Below are positions 8,876-18,612 of a stretch of DNA of 64,000 nucleotides, piece after piece; position 1 is the stretch's first letter; each line of letters opens with the position of its first letter. Source of the stretch: DASTFP01 sp963744345 (GTDB taxonomy: Bacteria; Verrucomicrobiota; Verrucomicrobiia; Chthoniobacterales; Terrimicrobiaceae); the NCBI GenBank assembly GCA_963744345.1, contig CAVUTD010000019.1, positions 186,001 through 250,000 of the forward strand, read 5' to 3'. Both the position numbers and the translations under genes were made by a program. The notes under the pieces were generated by a model. The model searched no databases. It was not told the DNA's origin and worked only from the letters and a program-made list of their open reading frames with translations.

Positions 8876-9307
8876 GGTTCCTCGGGTGATAACGCCCATC
8901 TGCTCAAACATCGAGAGCAAGTCGTTGTGCCTCTCTTCGGGCCAAGGGCGTTGCAATAGGCTGACTAGTTCTTCGTCGTCCGCGCGAATCCATCGTGGAA
9001 GCCACAGCGCTCCCCGGTGTAACCATTAATGTAGTAGGCGCTGCCGTGGTCAAACGCTTTGCCTCCGAAGGCGCGGACGAAGAGGGGGAAAGATTCGAGA
9101 TACCTATGTGGGATGCGGCCATGTCCACGCACCGCAGGATCCGCCTAAACGCCAGGACGATCACGTCAATGGCCACAGATCATCTGAAACCGTGGCGATT
9201 GCCATATACTTCCTTGGGCGAAACGATCAAATTTCCAGAAGAGTCGCAATGTTGAAGTCCCGCAACCGCCTTGCGGGAATCACTCCAGGCCTTAGTGCCG
9301 CTGGCAA
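8876..9307. other. Gap flanking the IS, with a possible gene remnant
   Basis: No intact gene is supported. On the minus strand, a frame ending at a TAG at 8965-8967 reads about 58 residues with protein-like character (RYLESFPLFVRAFGGKAFDH, YYINGYTGERCGFHDGFAR) but is closed by a stop upstream near 9150. It may be the C-terminal scrap of a gene interrupted or degraded around the IS. I do not recognise the family. Confidence 0.25.
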
Positions 9308-9688
9308 TCAGAACATCCCATGTTCATTCGGTGAATTCTCTGGCGCAGCTTGTCCGATATCCCAAAATTCTGCGATGAGATCTTCCTCAAACCTGAAAAT
9401 ATGGACGACAGCTCCCCCTAGATCGTCGGACTTTTGTCTCACTCGCGAGTGAAGCGCCACCAGGTCCCCGTCCTGGAGTGCGTGTAGTATCTCAAGAACC
9501 TTGTCTGGATTATTGGCGGCGCTCTCTTTCATTGCGGACATGAGTGATTGAGCGTCACCGGCAAAAAAAGGGTTATGGTGGCGAAAAGCGGGGCTGAGGT
9601 GCTTCCGATACGCCTCTTGCACGTTCCCTGAGGCGACGAGACGCAGGAACTCCATCGCGACCTCCTTGTGCGATTGTTCTCTCATCAA
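9308..9688 (-). CDS. SnoaL/NTF2-like family protein
   Basis: 126 residues, cytoplasmic, no signal peptide. The pattern SHKEVAMEFLRLVASGNVQEAYRKHLSPAFRHHNPFF and the later LVALHSRV ... GAVVHIFRFEEDLIAEFWDI fits the cone-shaped NTF2/SnoaL fold, where the HHNPFF and EFWDI strands line the pocket. Members include polyketide cyclases and many uncharacterised enzymes, so no reaction is assigned. ATG at 9688; a second Met follows directly at residue 2. It stands alone between the IS region and the sugar transporter. Confidence 0.8.
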   Translation of the reverse strand: MMREQSHKEVAMEFLRLVASGNVQEAYRKHLSPAFRHHNPFFAGDAQSLMSAMKESAANNPDKVLEILHALQDGDLVALHSRVRQKSDDLGGAVVHIFRFEEDLIAEFWDIGQAAPENSPNEHGMF

Positions 9689-9858
9689 CTTCTCAGAAAT
9701 ATCGACACAAGGGCGCTACTTGCAAGGGGGACAGTTCCGGTCGCTTTCAAGATCGCGATGAACTTCTCCTCTTCGTGCCCGAAGTGCTGGCGAGCACTCT
9801 ATTAGTCGGCTGTTCGCGCAGAATGCTGCTCCAGGCGTCGAGCTAGTGAGGCGATTGC

Positions 9859-11052
9859 TTAGAGCTTGTTCTTGTTGTAAACGTCGAAAATCACTGCGGC
9901 GAGGAGGACAAGGCCCTTAATGACCTGCTGCCAGTCGATGCCAATTCCCAAGATCGACATCCCGTTATTCATCACGCCCATGATGAACGCTCCTACCACC
10001 GCGCCCAGGACCTTGCCTACTCCGCCAGAGGCGGATGCGCCGCCGATAAATACGGCCGCGATGACATCGAGTTCGAAGCCCACGCCAGCTTTGGGTGTCG
10101 CGGTATTCAGGCGAGCGACAAAAATGAGCCCGCCCAACGCAGCCAGGACCCCCATCGTGATGAAAGTGATAAAGGTGAGCCTCTCGGTGTTGACGCCGGA
10201 GAGCTTGGCGGCCTTTTCGTTGCCACCCAATGCGTAGATTCGCCGTCCGATTGTGGTTCGCATCGTCACAAACGTAAACAATGCAATGAGGATGCCCATC
10301 ACCACGAGGACGTTGGGTATCCCTTTATATGAGGCAAGCAGATAGATTAGATACAGGAGCAAGCCTGCAATGACAGCCTGCTCGAGAACAAAGATCCATA
10401 AAGGACCGCCCTCAAAGCCATGCTTCTGACGATTGAGCCGGGTCCGCAGGCTTGTGTAGAACATTGCCGCAGCGACCAGCACACCGATCAACAGCGAGGT
10501 AAGGTGAAAGCCACCCGAGCGCAGGAAATCAGGAATAAAACCCGAGCTAAGCAGCTGAAACTGCTTGGGGAACGGCCCAATCGATTCGCCTGCCAGCAAT
10601 GCGAGTGTAAGCCCTCTGAAGACAAGCATGCCCGCCAGCGTGACAATGAAGGAAGGTATCTTAAAGTAAGCGATCCAATAACCTTGTGCGGCGCCAATGA
10701 CGCCACCAGCCAGCAGGCAGAGAAGTGTAGCCGATACAAAGTCCAAGCCCGTTCGCACCATCAAGACTGCCGCAAGGGCTCCAATAAAGCCGGCGACCGA
10801 GCCGACCGAGAGATCAATGTGACCCGCAACAATTACGAGCAGCATACCGAGCGCCATGATGACGATGTAACTGTTTTGGAGAACCAGGTTAGTCAGGTTC
10901 AAAGGCTTGAACAACGTGCCGTCAGTCAGGATCTGAAAGAGAACCATGATGACGACCAGCGCGATCATCAGTCCGTATTCGCGCAAATTACTTCGGGCGC
11001 GGACTCCAACGGTCTTAGGAGCGGCTGCGGGGGCTGTTGCTGTCGTGCTCAT
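9859..11052 (-). CDS. gguB: Sugar ABC transporter permease (GguB/XylH type)
   Basis: 397 residues, multispanning membrane protein of the CUT2 ribose/xylose permease class. Characteristic segments are LNLTNLVLQNSYIVIMALGM, VIVAGHIDLSVGSVAGF, and the C-terminal VAGFELDVIAAVFIGGAS-like region (GVGFELDVIAAVFIGGASAS) plus WQQVIKGLVLLAAVIFDVY. It forms the channel of a pentose/multiple-sugar importer. The start codon overlaps the stop of the upstream ATPase gene by one base (TAATG at 11050-11054), indicating translational coupling. It is the last gene of a three-gene operon: binding protein, ATPase, permease. Confidence 0.9.
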   Translation of the reverse strand: MSTTATAPAAAPKTVGVRARSNLREYGLMIALVVIMVLFQILTDGTLFKPLNLTNLVLQNSYIVIMALGMLLVIVAGHIDLSVGSVAGFIGALAAVLMVRTGLDFVSATLLCLLAGGVIGAAQGYWIAYFKIPSFIVTLAGMLVFRGLTLALLAGESIGPFPKQFQLLSSGFIPDFLRSGGFHLTSLLIGVLVAAAMFYTSLRTRLNRQKHGFEGGPLWIFVLEQAVIAGLLLYLIYLLASYKGIPNVLVVMGILIALFTFVTMRTTIGRRIYALGGNEKAAKLSGVNTERLTFITFITMGVLAALGGLIFVARLNTATPKAGVGFELDVIAAVFIGGASASGGVGKVLGAVVGAFIMGVMNNGMSILGIGIDWQQVIKGLVLLAAVIFDVYNKNKL

Positions 11053-12605
11053 TATTCTTTGTTCCCACTGCGGATGATTGCGCGCATAATTTTGTCCTGA
11101 GACGCCTCCTTGGCGAGCATCTCGCCGACCAACCGGCCCTCGTTCATGACGTAAATCCGGTCACAGATCCCTAAGATTTCCGGCATCTCCGACGAGATGA
11201 CGATGACTGCTTTATTCGAATCGGCTAGCTGATTGATGATGGTGTAGATCTCGTACTTGGCGCCGACATCGATTCCGCGGGTCGGCTCGTCCAGGATGAG
11301 CACCTCAGGATTTACGAAGAGCCATTTACTAAGCACAACCTTTTGCTGATTGCCTCCGCTAAGATTTCCCGCCGTTTGATACACTGAGGAGCATCGGATA
11401 TTCGTCTTTTGCCGGTAATCGTTCGCAACGTTAAGTTCCTGAAGGTCGTTGATGACCCCCGTCTTGGAAACGCCGTCAAGGTTGGCCAGCGTGATGTTAT
11501 GCTTGATGTGATCGATAAGATTGAGTCCAAAAGTCTTGCGATCTTCGGTGACGTAAGCGAGACCGCTGTCCACGGCCTTGCCAATGCTCGATACGTCGAC
11601 CTTTTTCCCATGCAGGAGCACTTCCCCGCTGATGCGCTGTCCGTAGGCTCTCCCGAAAACGCTCATCGCGAACTCCGTCCGACCAGATCCCATCAACCCG
11701 GCGATGCCCACGATTTCGCCCTTCTTGACGTTGAGGTTAATGCCCTTGATGACTTGTCTCTCAGGTTGAAGCGGATGATAAACGGACCAGTTCTTAACTT
11801 CAAAAATGGTTTCGCCCAGACGAGGTTGGCGCTTGGGATAACGATCCTTCAGCTCGCGGCCTACCATGCTCTTGATGATGCGATCTTCACTGATCTCCGG
11901 AGTGTCCAGTGTTTCTATGGTAGCGCCGTCGCGTATAATCGTGATTTGATCCGCGATTTTCTTGATCTCGTTCAGCTTGTGCGAAATCATAATGGAAGTG
12001 ATTCCATGCGACTTGAACTCGAGCAGGAGCGCCAGGAGGGCCTCACTATCATTTTCATTGAGACTAGCGGTCGGCTCGTCAAGGATCAAAAGCTTGACTT
12101 TTTTGGAAAGCGCCTTGGCAATTTCGATCAGTTGTTGCTTGCCGGTTCCGAGATTCATGATCAGCGTCTCGGGCGATTCGTGGAGGCCTACCTTTTCCAG
12201 GAGAGCTTTCGTCTTTCGCTCGGCTGACTCCCAGTCGATGACGCCAAACTTTGCCTCCTCATTACCGAGGAAGATATTCTCGCAGATGGACAAGAGAGGC
12301 ACGAGCGCCAGCTCCTGATGAATAATGATAATGCCTAGCTTTTCGCTGTCGGCGATGTCGCGGAAGTGACGTTCTTTCCCCTGATAGAAGATCTGTCCCT
12401 CGTAGCTGCCAAATGGGTAAACTCCGCTCAAGACCTTCATGAGAGTGGATTTACCGGCGCCATTTTCACCGCAAATGGCATGAATATCGCCCTCACGCAC
12501 GGTCAGGTTCACGTTATCGAGCGCCTTAACGCCCGGGAACGTCTTCGTGATCCCTCGCATTTCGAGGATCACGTTGTTTGTCGTTGGAGTCTCAACGGAA
12601 GACAT
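11052..12605 (-). CDS. gguA: Sugar ABC transporter ATP-binding protein (GguA/XylG type)
   Basis: 517 residues with two tandem ABC domains, the CUT2 layout. Domain 1 has Walker A GENGAGKST and Walker B KLLILDEPTASL, with a weak signature (LGTGKQQ). Domain 2 has a degenerate Walker A (GLMGSGRTE), a good signature (LSGGNQQKVVLSKWL) and Walker B EVLILDEPTRGI. This asymmetry is normal in xylose, ribose and galactose importers. It powers uptake with the permease encoded next and the binding protein encoded 85 bp upstream. Cytoplasmic face of the inner membrane. Confidence 0.93.
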   Translation of the reverse strand: MSSVETPTTNNVILEMRGITKTFPGVKALDNVNLTVREGDIHAICGENGAGKSTLMKVLSGVYPFGSYEGQIFYQGKERHFRDIADSEKLGIIIIHQELALVPLLSICENIFLGNEEAKFGVIDWESAERKTKALLEKVGLHESPETLIMNLGTGKQQLIEIAKALSKKVKLLILDEPTASLNENDSEALLALLLEFKSHGITSIMISHKLNEIKKIADQITIIRDGATIETLDTPEISEDRIIKSMVGRELKDRYPKRQPRLGETIFEVKNWSVYHPLQPERQVIKGINLNVKKGEIVGIAGLMGSGRTEFAMSVFGRAYGQRISGEVLLHGKKVDVSSIGKAVDSGLAYVTEDRKTFGLNLIDHIKHNITLANLDGVSKTGVINDLQELNVANDYRQKTNIRCSSVYQTAGNLSGGNQQKVVLSKWLFVNPEVLILDEPTRGIDVGAKYEIYTIINQLADSNKAVIVISSEMPEILGICDRIYVMNEGRLVGEMLAKEASQDKIMRAIIRSGNKE

Positions 12606-12690
12606 ATCAGGCGCACCGTTTCACGGAGCAAAGCAACGCACGGTGCACACGGTGCTAACTCTCCTGCAGAGGATCGACGACAACAAATAA

Positions 12691-13758
12691 CTACTCCAGC
12701 TGCTCAGCCTTATAGTAACCGGAATCAACAAGTACCTGCTTGTAATTCGACTTATCCACTAACACTGGCTTTAGGAGGAATGACGGCACGACTTTGACGC
12801 CGTTTTCGTAAGTCTTGGTATCGTTGACTTCCGGTTTACTACCGGTGACGACCGCATCAACCATGCCGGCTGCGACCTTGGCGAGTTCGCGGGTGTCCTT
12901 GAAAACTGTCGACCGCTGCTCGCCTGCTATGATCGACTTCATGGAAGGGATCTCCGCATCCTGACCGGTGACCACGGGCATAGGCTGATCAGGAGTGCCA
13001 TACCCGACCCCTTTGAGCGATGAGAGGATACCGATGCTTAAGCCATCATAGGGCGAGAGAACGGCATCGATTTTTTTGTCGGTGTAGTGGGCCGAAAGGA
13101 GGTTGTCCATACGCGATTGGGCCACGGCGCCATCCCACCGCAACGTGCCGACCGTCTTCATGCCCGTTTGACCGCTTTGCACAACCAGCTTCTTGCTATC
13201 GATGTAAGGCTGTAAAACAGACATGGCCCCGTCGTAGAAGAAAAAGGCATTATTGTCGTCGGGGGATCCGCCAAACAGTTCGATATTAAAGGGACCCTTG
13301 CCTTCTTTAAGCCCGAGTTCCTTTTCGATGGACTGAGCTTGCAAGACACCGACCTGGAAGTTGTCGAAAGTCGCGTAATAATCGACGTTCGGCGATCCGC
13401 GGATCAGGCGGTCGTAGGCAATGACGTTGATCTTGGAATCCGCTGCCTTCTGGAGAACATCGGAAAGCGTCGTTCCGTCAATCGCGGCAATCACGAGGAC
13501 TTTTGCCCCCTTTGTCACCATATTCTCAACCTGCGCCAATTGATTCGGAATCTCATCCTCGGCATACTGCAGATCTGGTTTATAACCTTTTTCCTTCAGA
13601 ACCGCGACCATGTTGTTGCCATCCATAATCCATCGCAACGACGATTTCGTGGGCATGGAAATTCCGATGGTGCCCTTTTTCTCCGCTGCATTAATCTGGG
13701 GCACCAGCCACATCGTGGCCATCGAGAGTGTGGCTAAAACAAGCCTACATGTTTTCAT
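12691..13758 (-). CDS. chvE: Sugar ABC transporter substrate-binding protein (ChvE/XylF-like)
   Basis: The start is placed at the ATG at 13758, giving a signal peptide (MKTCRLVLATLSMATMWLVP, cut near INAAEKK) and about 355 residues; an in-frame ATG at 13818 would add 20 polar residues. Periplasmic-binding-protein type 1 fold: IGISMPTKSSLRWIMDGNNM at the first strand, NVIAYDRLIRGSPNVDYYAT, ELFGGSPDDNNAFFFYDGAM, VVTGQDAEIPSMKSI. The closing VLVDKSNYKQVLVDSGYYK is much like ChvE, which binds several aldoses including arabinose, xylose and galactose. First gene of the importer operon, divergent from araA, so arabinose is the likely substrate. Confidence 0.88.
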   Translation of the reverse strand: MKTCRLVLATLSMATMWLVPQINAAEKKGTIGISMPTKSSLRWIMDGNNMVAVLKEKGYKPDLQYAEDEIPNQLAQVENMVTKGAKVLVIAAIDGTTLSDVLQKAADSKINVIAYDRLIRGSPNVDYYATFDNFQVGVLQAQSIEKELGLKEGKGPFNIELFGGSPDDNNAFFFYDGAMSVLQPYIDSKKLVVQSGQTGMKTVGTLRWDGAVAQSRMDNLLSAHYTDKKIDAVLSPYDGLSIGILSSLKGVGYGTPDQPMPVVTGQDAEIPSMKSIIAGEQRSTVFKDTRELAKVAAGMVDAVVTGSKPEVNDTKTYENGVKVVPSFLLKPVLVDKSNYKQVLVDSGYYKAEQLE

Positions 13759-14554
13759 ATTTTTCTTAGTTACGGGGGTTAATTCGCCGGCAAGCCTTTC
13801 GACGTTCGGGCGGGTCAACGTCTCACGTTTACCTGCATGTTTTCAGCGAGTGCGTCCACGAAGTTTTTCTATTATCGAGAATTTCTGGGATAGAGACTCA
13901 CTCCGGCTCACGGATAGATTCGGAGTCCTATAAAGTCAACGTATTTTCTTTCGGAGCACCCGCTTTGTGAACACCGCATTTGACATGTTATCAGTGTGTT
14001 ATAATGATCCAGTCGCAGGGCGTTCAGTTAGACTATGCAACTTTGTCGGGATTTCGAATGTCTTGTCGCGACCGCAGGGGAAAACGGGCTTGGCTCCGAC
14101 GCGGAAATCTTAGGACATCCGGAAACGGTTGTCACGTAGAGGGCGTGGCCTCCGCTGTAAGGAATGACATTTAGAATATGCATAATGCCGTTTGCAAGGG
14201 CCATTGACCGCATTAGCTCTTCCAGGACCATCAAGCCTGCCTGGTTTCGACTGCAGGCAGAAAGATCGACGGTTTAGCCGCGACACCCGTTTCGGCCTTT
14301 CAGAACTCCTTGAACCGCCGTCGAATCCGCAGGCGGATACGAGCGCGAACTCTTTCATATGACCGCTTTACGGGTTGGCAAGAGTCGGCTGCGCCAAGAT
14401 CTATGGTTGCGTTGCAACTGGTCCTTAGCCGCATTCGCTTGCTCCCCGATGCGTTTGGACGCACTCGCAAACGCCGGCTTTTTCGAGGACTGCGGGAACT
14501 GGACATCAAGGAAGAGGCTGACAAACGAGGAAATAGCGGGCAGAATTCTTCAGA
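13759..14554. other. Divergent control region between chvE and araA
   Basis: About 800 bp without a supported gene; small open frames on both strands lack domains. It must hold the promoters for both the importer operon and the araA operon. On the minus strand TTGACT (13934-13939) and TATCCG (13911-13916) are 17 bp apart, a weak candidate promoter for chvE. A better looking element lies at 13980-14005. No regulator gene (AraR, AraC, XylR) is found nearby. Confidence 0.4.
13980..14005 (+). promoter_or_regulatory. Promoter-like element with direct repeats
   Basis: TTGACA (13980-13985) and TATAAT (14000-14005) are both consensus, but the 14-bp spacer is shorter than normal. The spacer contains TGTTAT repeated 11 bp apart (13986 and 13997), about one helical turn, as seen at binding sites of some sugar regulators. 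It could be an activator-dependent promoter or just an operator. It lies about 550 bp from araA and 220 bp from chvE, so the target is uncertain. Confidence 0.3.
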
Positions 14555-16069
14555 ATGAAAAATCTCGCGACCCCCGAAATTTGGTTTGTCACCGGCAGTC
14601 AGCATCTTTACGGCGAAGAAACCCTTAAGCAGGTTGCTGCTCACGCTCGAGAAATCGTGGGTGAGCTCAATAATTCGAAAAAGATGGCGCTTCCGCTCGT
14701 TTTTAAGACCCCGGTCACCAGGCCCCAGGAAATCCGCCGAGCCTGCCAGGAAGCGAGTAACGATCCGAATTGCGCGGGCCTCATTTTATGGATGCACACA
14801 TTCTCGCCTTCGAAGATGTGGATTGGGGGCTTGAGTGCACTGAGCAAGCCGTTTCTTCATCTTCACACGCAGTTCAATCGGGATTTGCCCTGGGGCGAGA
14901 TTGACATGGAGTTCATGAATCTGAACCAGGCTGCTCATGGTGATAGGGAAGCTGGATTCATTCATACCCGCCTGCGCCTCAACCGCAAGGTGGTCGTCGG
15001 GCACTGGTCAGACTCCGAAGTGCAGGAACGCATTGGCGTCTGGATGCGTGTTGCTCGAGCCTGGCACGACTGGCAGGGGGCGGAGTTCGCCCGCTTTGCC
15101 GATAACATGCGTTACGTGGCTGTCACAGAAGGCGATAAGGTAAGCGCTGAAGCTCGCTTTGGTTACTCCGTCAATCACCATGCAGTCGGCGATCTCGTCC
15201 AGCACGTCAATGCGGTAAGCGACGCCGCCGTGACCCAACTCTGTGAGGAATATGAGCAGCGTTACTCCGTGGCCGCGTCGCTTCGCAAAAACGGTGAAAG
15301 GCACGACTCCTTGCGCGATGGAGCACGAATTGAACTGGGTCTCCGTTCATTCCTCGAAGACGGAAATTTCAAAGGTTTTACGACCAACTTCCAAGACCTG
15401 CACGGTTTGAAACAACTTCCCGGGTTGGCTGTTCAGCGTCTGTTAGCCGATGGATATGGCTTTGCGGGTGAAGGGGATTGGAAGACAGCAGCCCTGGTCC
15501 GCGCCATGAAGGTCATCGCAGCCGATCTGGAAGGCGGCACCGCCTTCATGGAGGATTACACCTACCATCTGGCTCCCAAGGGTCATCAAGTGCTTGGGTC
15601 ACACATGCTGGAGGTTTGCGAGTCCATTGCCGAGGGCCAACCAAAGCTGGAAGTTCATCCGCTCGGCATCGGCGGAAAGGAGGATCCCGTGCGTCTCGTC
15701 TTCGACGCTCCGGCGGGGAATGCCATCAACGCCTCGATCATTGACCTGGGCAATCGCTTCCGAATGATCGTCAACGAGGTGAAGGTTGTTAAGCCCCAGA
15801 AGCCGCTGCCAAAGCTGCCGGTCGCCCGCGCCGTTTGGGAATGTCTGCCCGATTTTAAGACGGCCTGCGCGGCTTGGATCTACGCGGGAGGGGCGCACCA
15901 CACTGGCTTCAGCTACTCGGTCACCACGGAGCACATGGAGGATCTCTCGGAGATCGCCGGTATCGAGCTCGTGGTCATCGATGCCAAGACCGAAATCCGT
16001 GACTTCAAACGGGAGTTACGGCAGAATGAAATGTATTATCATCTGGCCCCGGGATTGGGGCGCTTATAG
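14555..16069 (+). CDS. araA: L-arabinose isomerase
   Basis: 504 residues, the normal AraA length. Converts L-arabinose to L-ribulose with Mn2+ in the cytoplasm. Recognised by EIWFVTGSQHLYGEETL at the N-terminus, GLILWMHTFSPSKMWI, FLHLHTQFNRDLPW, YGFAGEGDWKTAALVRAMK, FMEDYTYHL and GAHHTGFSYSV. The catalytic Glu pair lies in GEGDWK and FMEDYTY; the metal histidines are in the LGSHML and GGAHHTG parts. ATG start with a purine-rich stretch (GAGGAAATAGCGGGC) upstream. It heads the araA-araD-abfA transporter cluster. No araB kinase gene is present to phosphorylate the product. Confidence 0.97.
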   Translation: MKNLATPEIWFVTGSQHLYGEETLKQVAAHAREIVGELNNSKKMALPLVFKTPVTRPQEIRRACQEASNDPNCAGLILWMHTFSPSKMWIGGLSALSKPFLHLHTQFNRDLPWGEIDMEFMNLNQAAHGDREAGFIHTRLRLNRKVVVGHWSDSEVQERIGVWMRVARAWHDWQGAEFARFADNMRYVAVTEGDKVSAEARFGYSVNHHAVGDLVQHVNAVSDAAVTQLCEEYEQRYSVAASLRKNGERHDSLRDGARIELGLRSFLEDGNFKGFTTNFQDLHGLKQLPGLAVQRLLADGYGFAGEGDWKTAALVRAMKVIAADLEGGTAFMEDYTYHLAPKGHQVLGSHMLEVCESIAEGQPKLEVHPLGIGGKEDPVRLVFDAPAGNAINASIIDLGNRFRMIVNEVKVVKPQKPLPKLPVARAVWECLPDFKTACAAWIYAGGAHHTGFSYSVTTEHMEDLSEIAGIELVVIDAKTEIRDFKRELRQNEMYYHLAPGLGRL

Positions 16070-16244
16070 TGGCGCAACAGCAAGACAAGACCCGCTTTTC
16101 GGGGAGCTCACCCGTGTCCGCGTGTGATGCATGCGTCACCGCGAGGCAGAACGCGGAACTTCCATTCCACGCTCCCTTCGGCAGGACGGCGACGCCCGAT
16201 TCCAGACGCGGGTGCGCCCCGGAATCATACCCGTTTTTGAACCT

Positions 16245-16940
16245 ATGAGTTATCAGGCGATCCAGCAAGAGTGCTACGAGGCAAACCTTCAATTGCCGAG
16301 GTTCGGCTTGGTGGACCTCACCTTCGGCAACGTCAGTGTGATCGATCGGGAGAGCGGACTCTTCGGGATTAAGCCGAGCGGTGTGGACTACGCAAAACTA
16401 ATCCCTGATGACATCGTGGTTGTCGATCTCGAGGGCAAGCAGGTAAGCGGGGCAATGCGGCCATCTTCCGACACGCCGACTCACCAGCGATTATTTCAGG
16501 CATTCACGGGCATCCGCGCCGTGGTGCACACGCATTCGCGCAACGCGGTCTCATTCGCCCAGGCCGGCAAGGCCATCCCGTGCCTGGGGACGACACATGC
16601 GGATTATTTCTACGGTGAAGTGCCTGTGACCCGACCGATGACCCCCAAAGAAATTCAGAGCGCTTACGAATGGGAAACCGGCAATGTCATCGTGGAGCGA
16701 TTCCGCGACCTCGACCCTGAGCAGGTCAGTGCTGTGCTGGTGCATGGACACGGGCCTTTTGCCTGGGGGCCCTCAGGCTCCAAGGCAGTCGAAAACGCCC
16801 TCGCGCTCGAAATCATTGCGGAAATGGCTCTGAAAGCCCTCCAGCTTAATCCTGGAGCGAGTCCAATTTCGCAGGCATTGCTCGACAAGCATTTTCTTCG
16901 CAAACACGGAAAAGATGCTTACTATGGCCAAAAATCGTGA
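16245..16940 (+). CDS. araD: L-ribulose-5-phosphate 4-epimerase
   Basis: 231 residues from the ATG at 16245 (MSYQAIQQECYEANLQLPRF), matching family length; an in-frame ATG at 16131 would add 38 unlikely residues. Class II aldolase fold with LVDLTFGNVSVIDRESGLF, the zinc histidines in VVHTHSRNAVSFAQAG and later HGHGPFAWGPSG, and the catalytic region GTTHADYFYGEVPVTR. Interconverts L-ribulose 5-phosphate and D-xylulose 5-phosphate, feeding the pentose phosphate pathway. It follows araA by 175 bp; that gap holds no gene. Confidence 0.95.
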   Translation: MSYQAIQQECYEANLQLPRFGLVDLTFGNVSVIDRESGLFGIKPSGVDYAKLIPDDIVVVDLEGKQVSGAMRPSSDTPTHQRLFQAFTGIRAVVHTHSRNAVSFAQAGKAIPCLGTTHADYFYGEVPVTRPMTPKEIQSAYEWETGNVIVERFRDLDPEQVSAVLVHGHGPFAWGPSGSKAVENALALEIIAEMALKALQLNPGASPISQALLDKHFLRKHGKDAYYGQKS

Positions 16941-17066
16941 AGATCGGCTTTTTCCCTCATCAGCTTCTTTCAGATTCCAAAATCCCTACGGAACAATGCA
17001 CATTGACTCTCAGATCGTTGTCATAGTGCCTCTTCAGCACGCGGACGACCAAAGCTTCTTTTCCTT

Positions 17067-18573
17067 GTGAGTACAGCTCGGATTATCGTCGATCCTGATT
17101 TTTGTATTTCCCACGTCGATCGCCGTCTCTTCGGTTCATTCGTCGAGCACATGGGCCGGTGTGTCTATACAGGCATTTTCGAACCCGGTCACCCCACAGC
17201 AGATGCTCGCGGCTTTCGCGGTGACGTCCTTGAACTGGTTCGGGAACTTGGTCCGACAATTATTCGTTATCCCGGAGGCAACTACATGTCTGGTTGCAAT
17301 TGGGAAGATGGCGTAGGCCCGGTGAACGAACGGCCACGCCGTCTGGACCTCGCCTGGTTGAGCACGGAAACCAATGCGTTTGGAACGAATGAATTTATCG
17401 AGTGGTGCAAGCTAGTCTGGCACCGAGCCGATGCTCGGGGTTAACCTCGGGACTCGCGGGCCGCACGAGGCCAGAGAATACCTCGAGTATTGCAATCACC
17501 CGGGGGGAACACGGCTCAGCGATCTTCGCGCCTCCCACGGCTACAAAGAACCTCACGGGGTAAAGTTCTGGTGCCTTGGAAACGAAATGGATGGGCCATG
17601 GCAGATCTGTAGGAAAACATCGACCGAATACGGCCGCATCGCCGCGGAGACAGGCAAGCTTTTGAAATGGGTGGATCCGACGATCGAAGTCTCGTCCTGT
17701 GGCTCTTCCGCTCGCTCGATGCCAACCTTCGCGGCTTGGGAGTACGAGGTCTTGGAACATACGCTCGATGTGACGGACTTCGTCTCACTCCACATGTACT
17801 ACGAGAACCCGCTTGAGAACGTGCAGGAGTTTCTGGCAAACGTCGAGATCATGGACCGCTTTATCAAGGAAACCATTGCTGTCTGTGATGCGGTCGCCGC
17901 CAAGCGCAAGTCCATGAAGCGGGTCATGCTTTCGATGGACGAATGGAACGTATGGTACAAGGCGCGGTCCGCCGAAGACTTGGCCAAGCCCGGTTGGCCC
18001 GTTGCGCCGCCATTGATCGAAGAAATCTACGACCTGCAGGATGCGCTGATGGTTGGAGGGGCACTTATCACGCTTTTGAACAATGCCGATCGCGTGAAGG
18101 TGGCTTGTCAGGCGCAGCTCGTGAACGTGATTGGTCTAATCTTCGCTGAAGCGGGGGGGCCTGCCTGGCGCCAGACGATCTTTCATCCCTTCAAAATCGT
18201 GACTGAGCACGCCCATGGCAGCGTCCTTGAGGCGAAGGTCCAGTCCGATCAGCACGAGACGAAGACTTCCGGTGTTGTCAATGACATCGTCGCCGCGGCG
18301 GTCCACGATGCTGCGAAAAATAAGGTCGCCTTCTTTATACTTAATCGCGACGCGAACGGCTCAGCCGAGGTGTCGCTCAACTTGCGCGGATTCCCGCCGG
18401 CAACCGGATGCACCGCCCTGGCAATCTCGGGTCCGGATCTTCTCGCCACCAATTCGGCGGACCTGCCCAACGCCATCGTTCCCAAGGAACATAATGAATT
18501 CTCCGTCAACGCCGACAAAGTTGTCGCGAAATTGCCTCCAATGTCGTGGAATATGTTCTCCGTGTCTTATTAG
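17067..18573 (+). pseudogene. abfA: GH51 alpha-L-arabinofuranosidase, single frameshift
   Basis: The N-terminal part (17067-17444, GTG start) reads RLFGSFVEHMGRCVYTGIFE, YPGGNYMSGCNWEDG and TNAFGTNEFIEWCKL, then leaves frame. The rest (to 18573) resumes with GTEPMLGVNLGTRG and carries the acid/base Glu in WCLGNEMDGPW and the nucleophile Glu in MDEWNVWY. Dropping one T in AAGCTAGTCTGGCACC near 17416 would restore a continuous ~502-residue GH51 enzyme, which has no signal peptide and would be cytoplasmic, releasing arabinose from imported arabino-oligosaccharides. All catalytic motifs are intact, so an assembly error or very recent mutation is likely. Followed 39 bp later by a transporter binding protein. 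Confidence 0.85.
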
Positions 18574-18612
18574 TCCCTATCTGTTAACTTAGACTCAACC
18601 TCCAACATCTCT

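Noticed and set aside
9783..9798. AGTGCT-GGCG-AGCACT hairpin as terminator of the ChvE/GguAB operon
   Set aside because: Short 6-bp stem with no T-run on either side.
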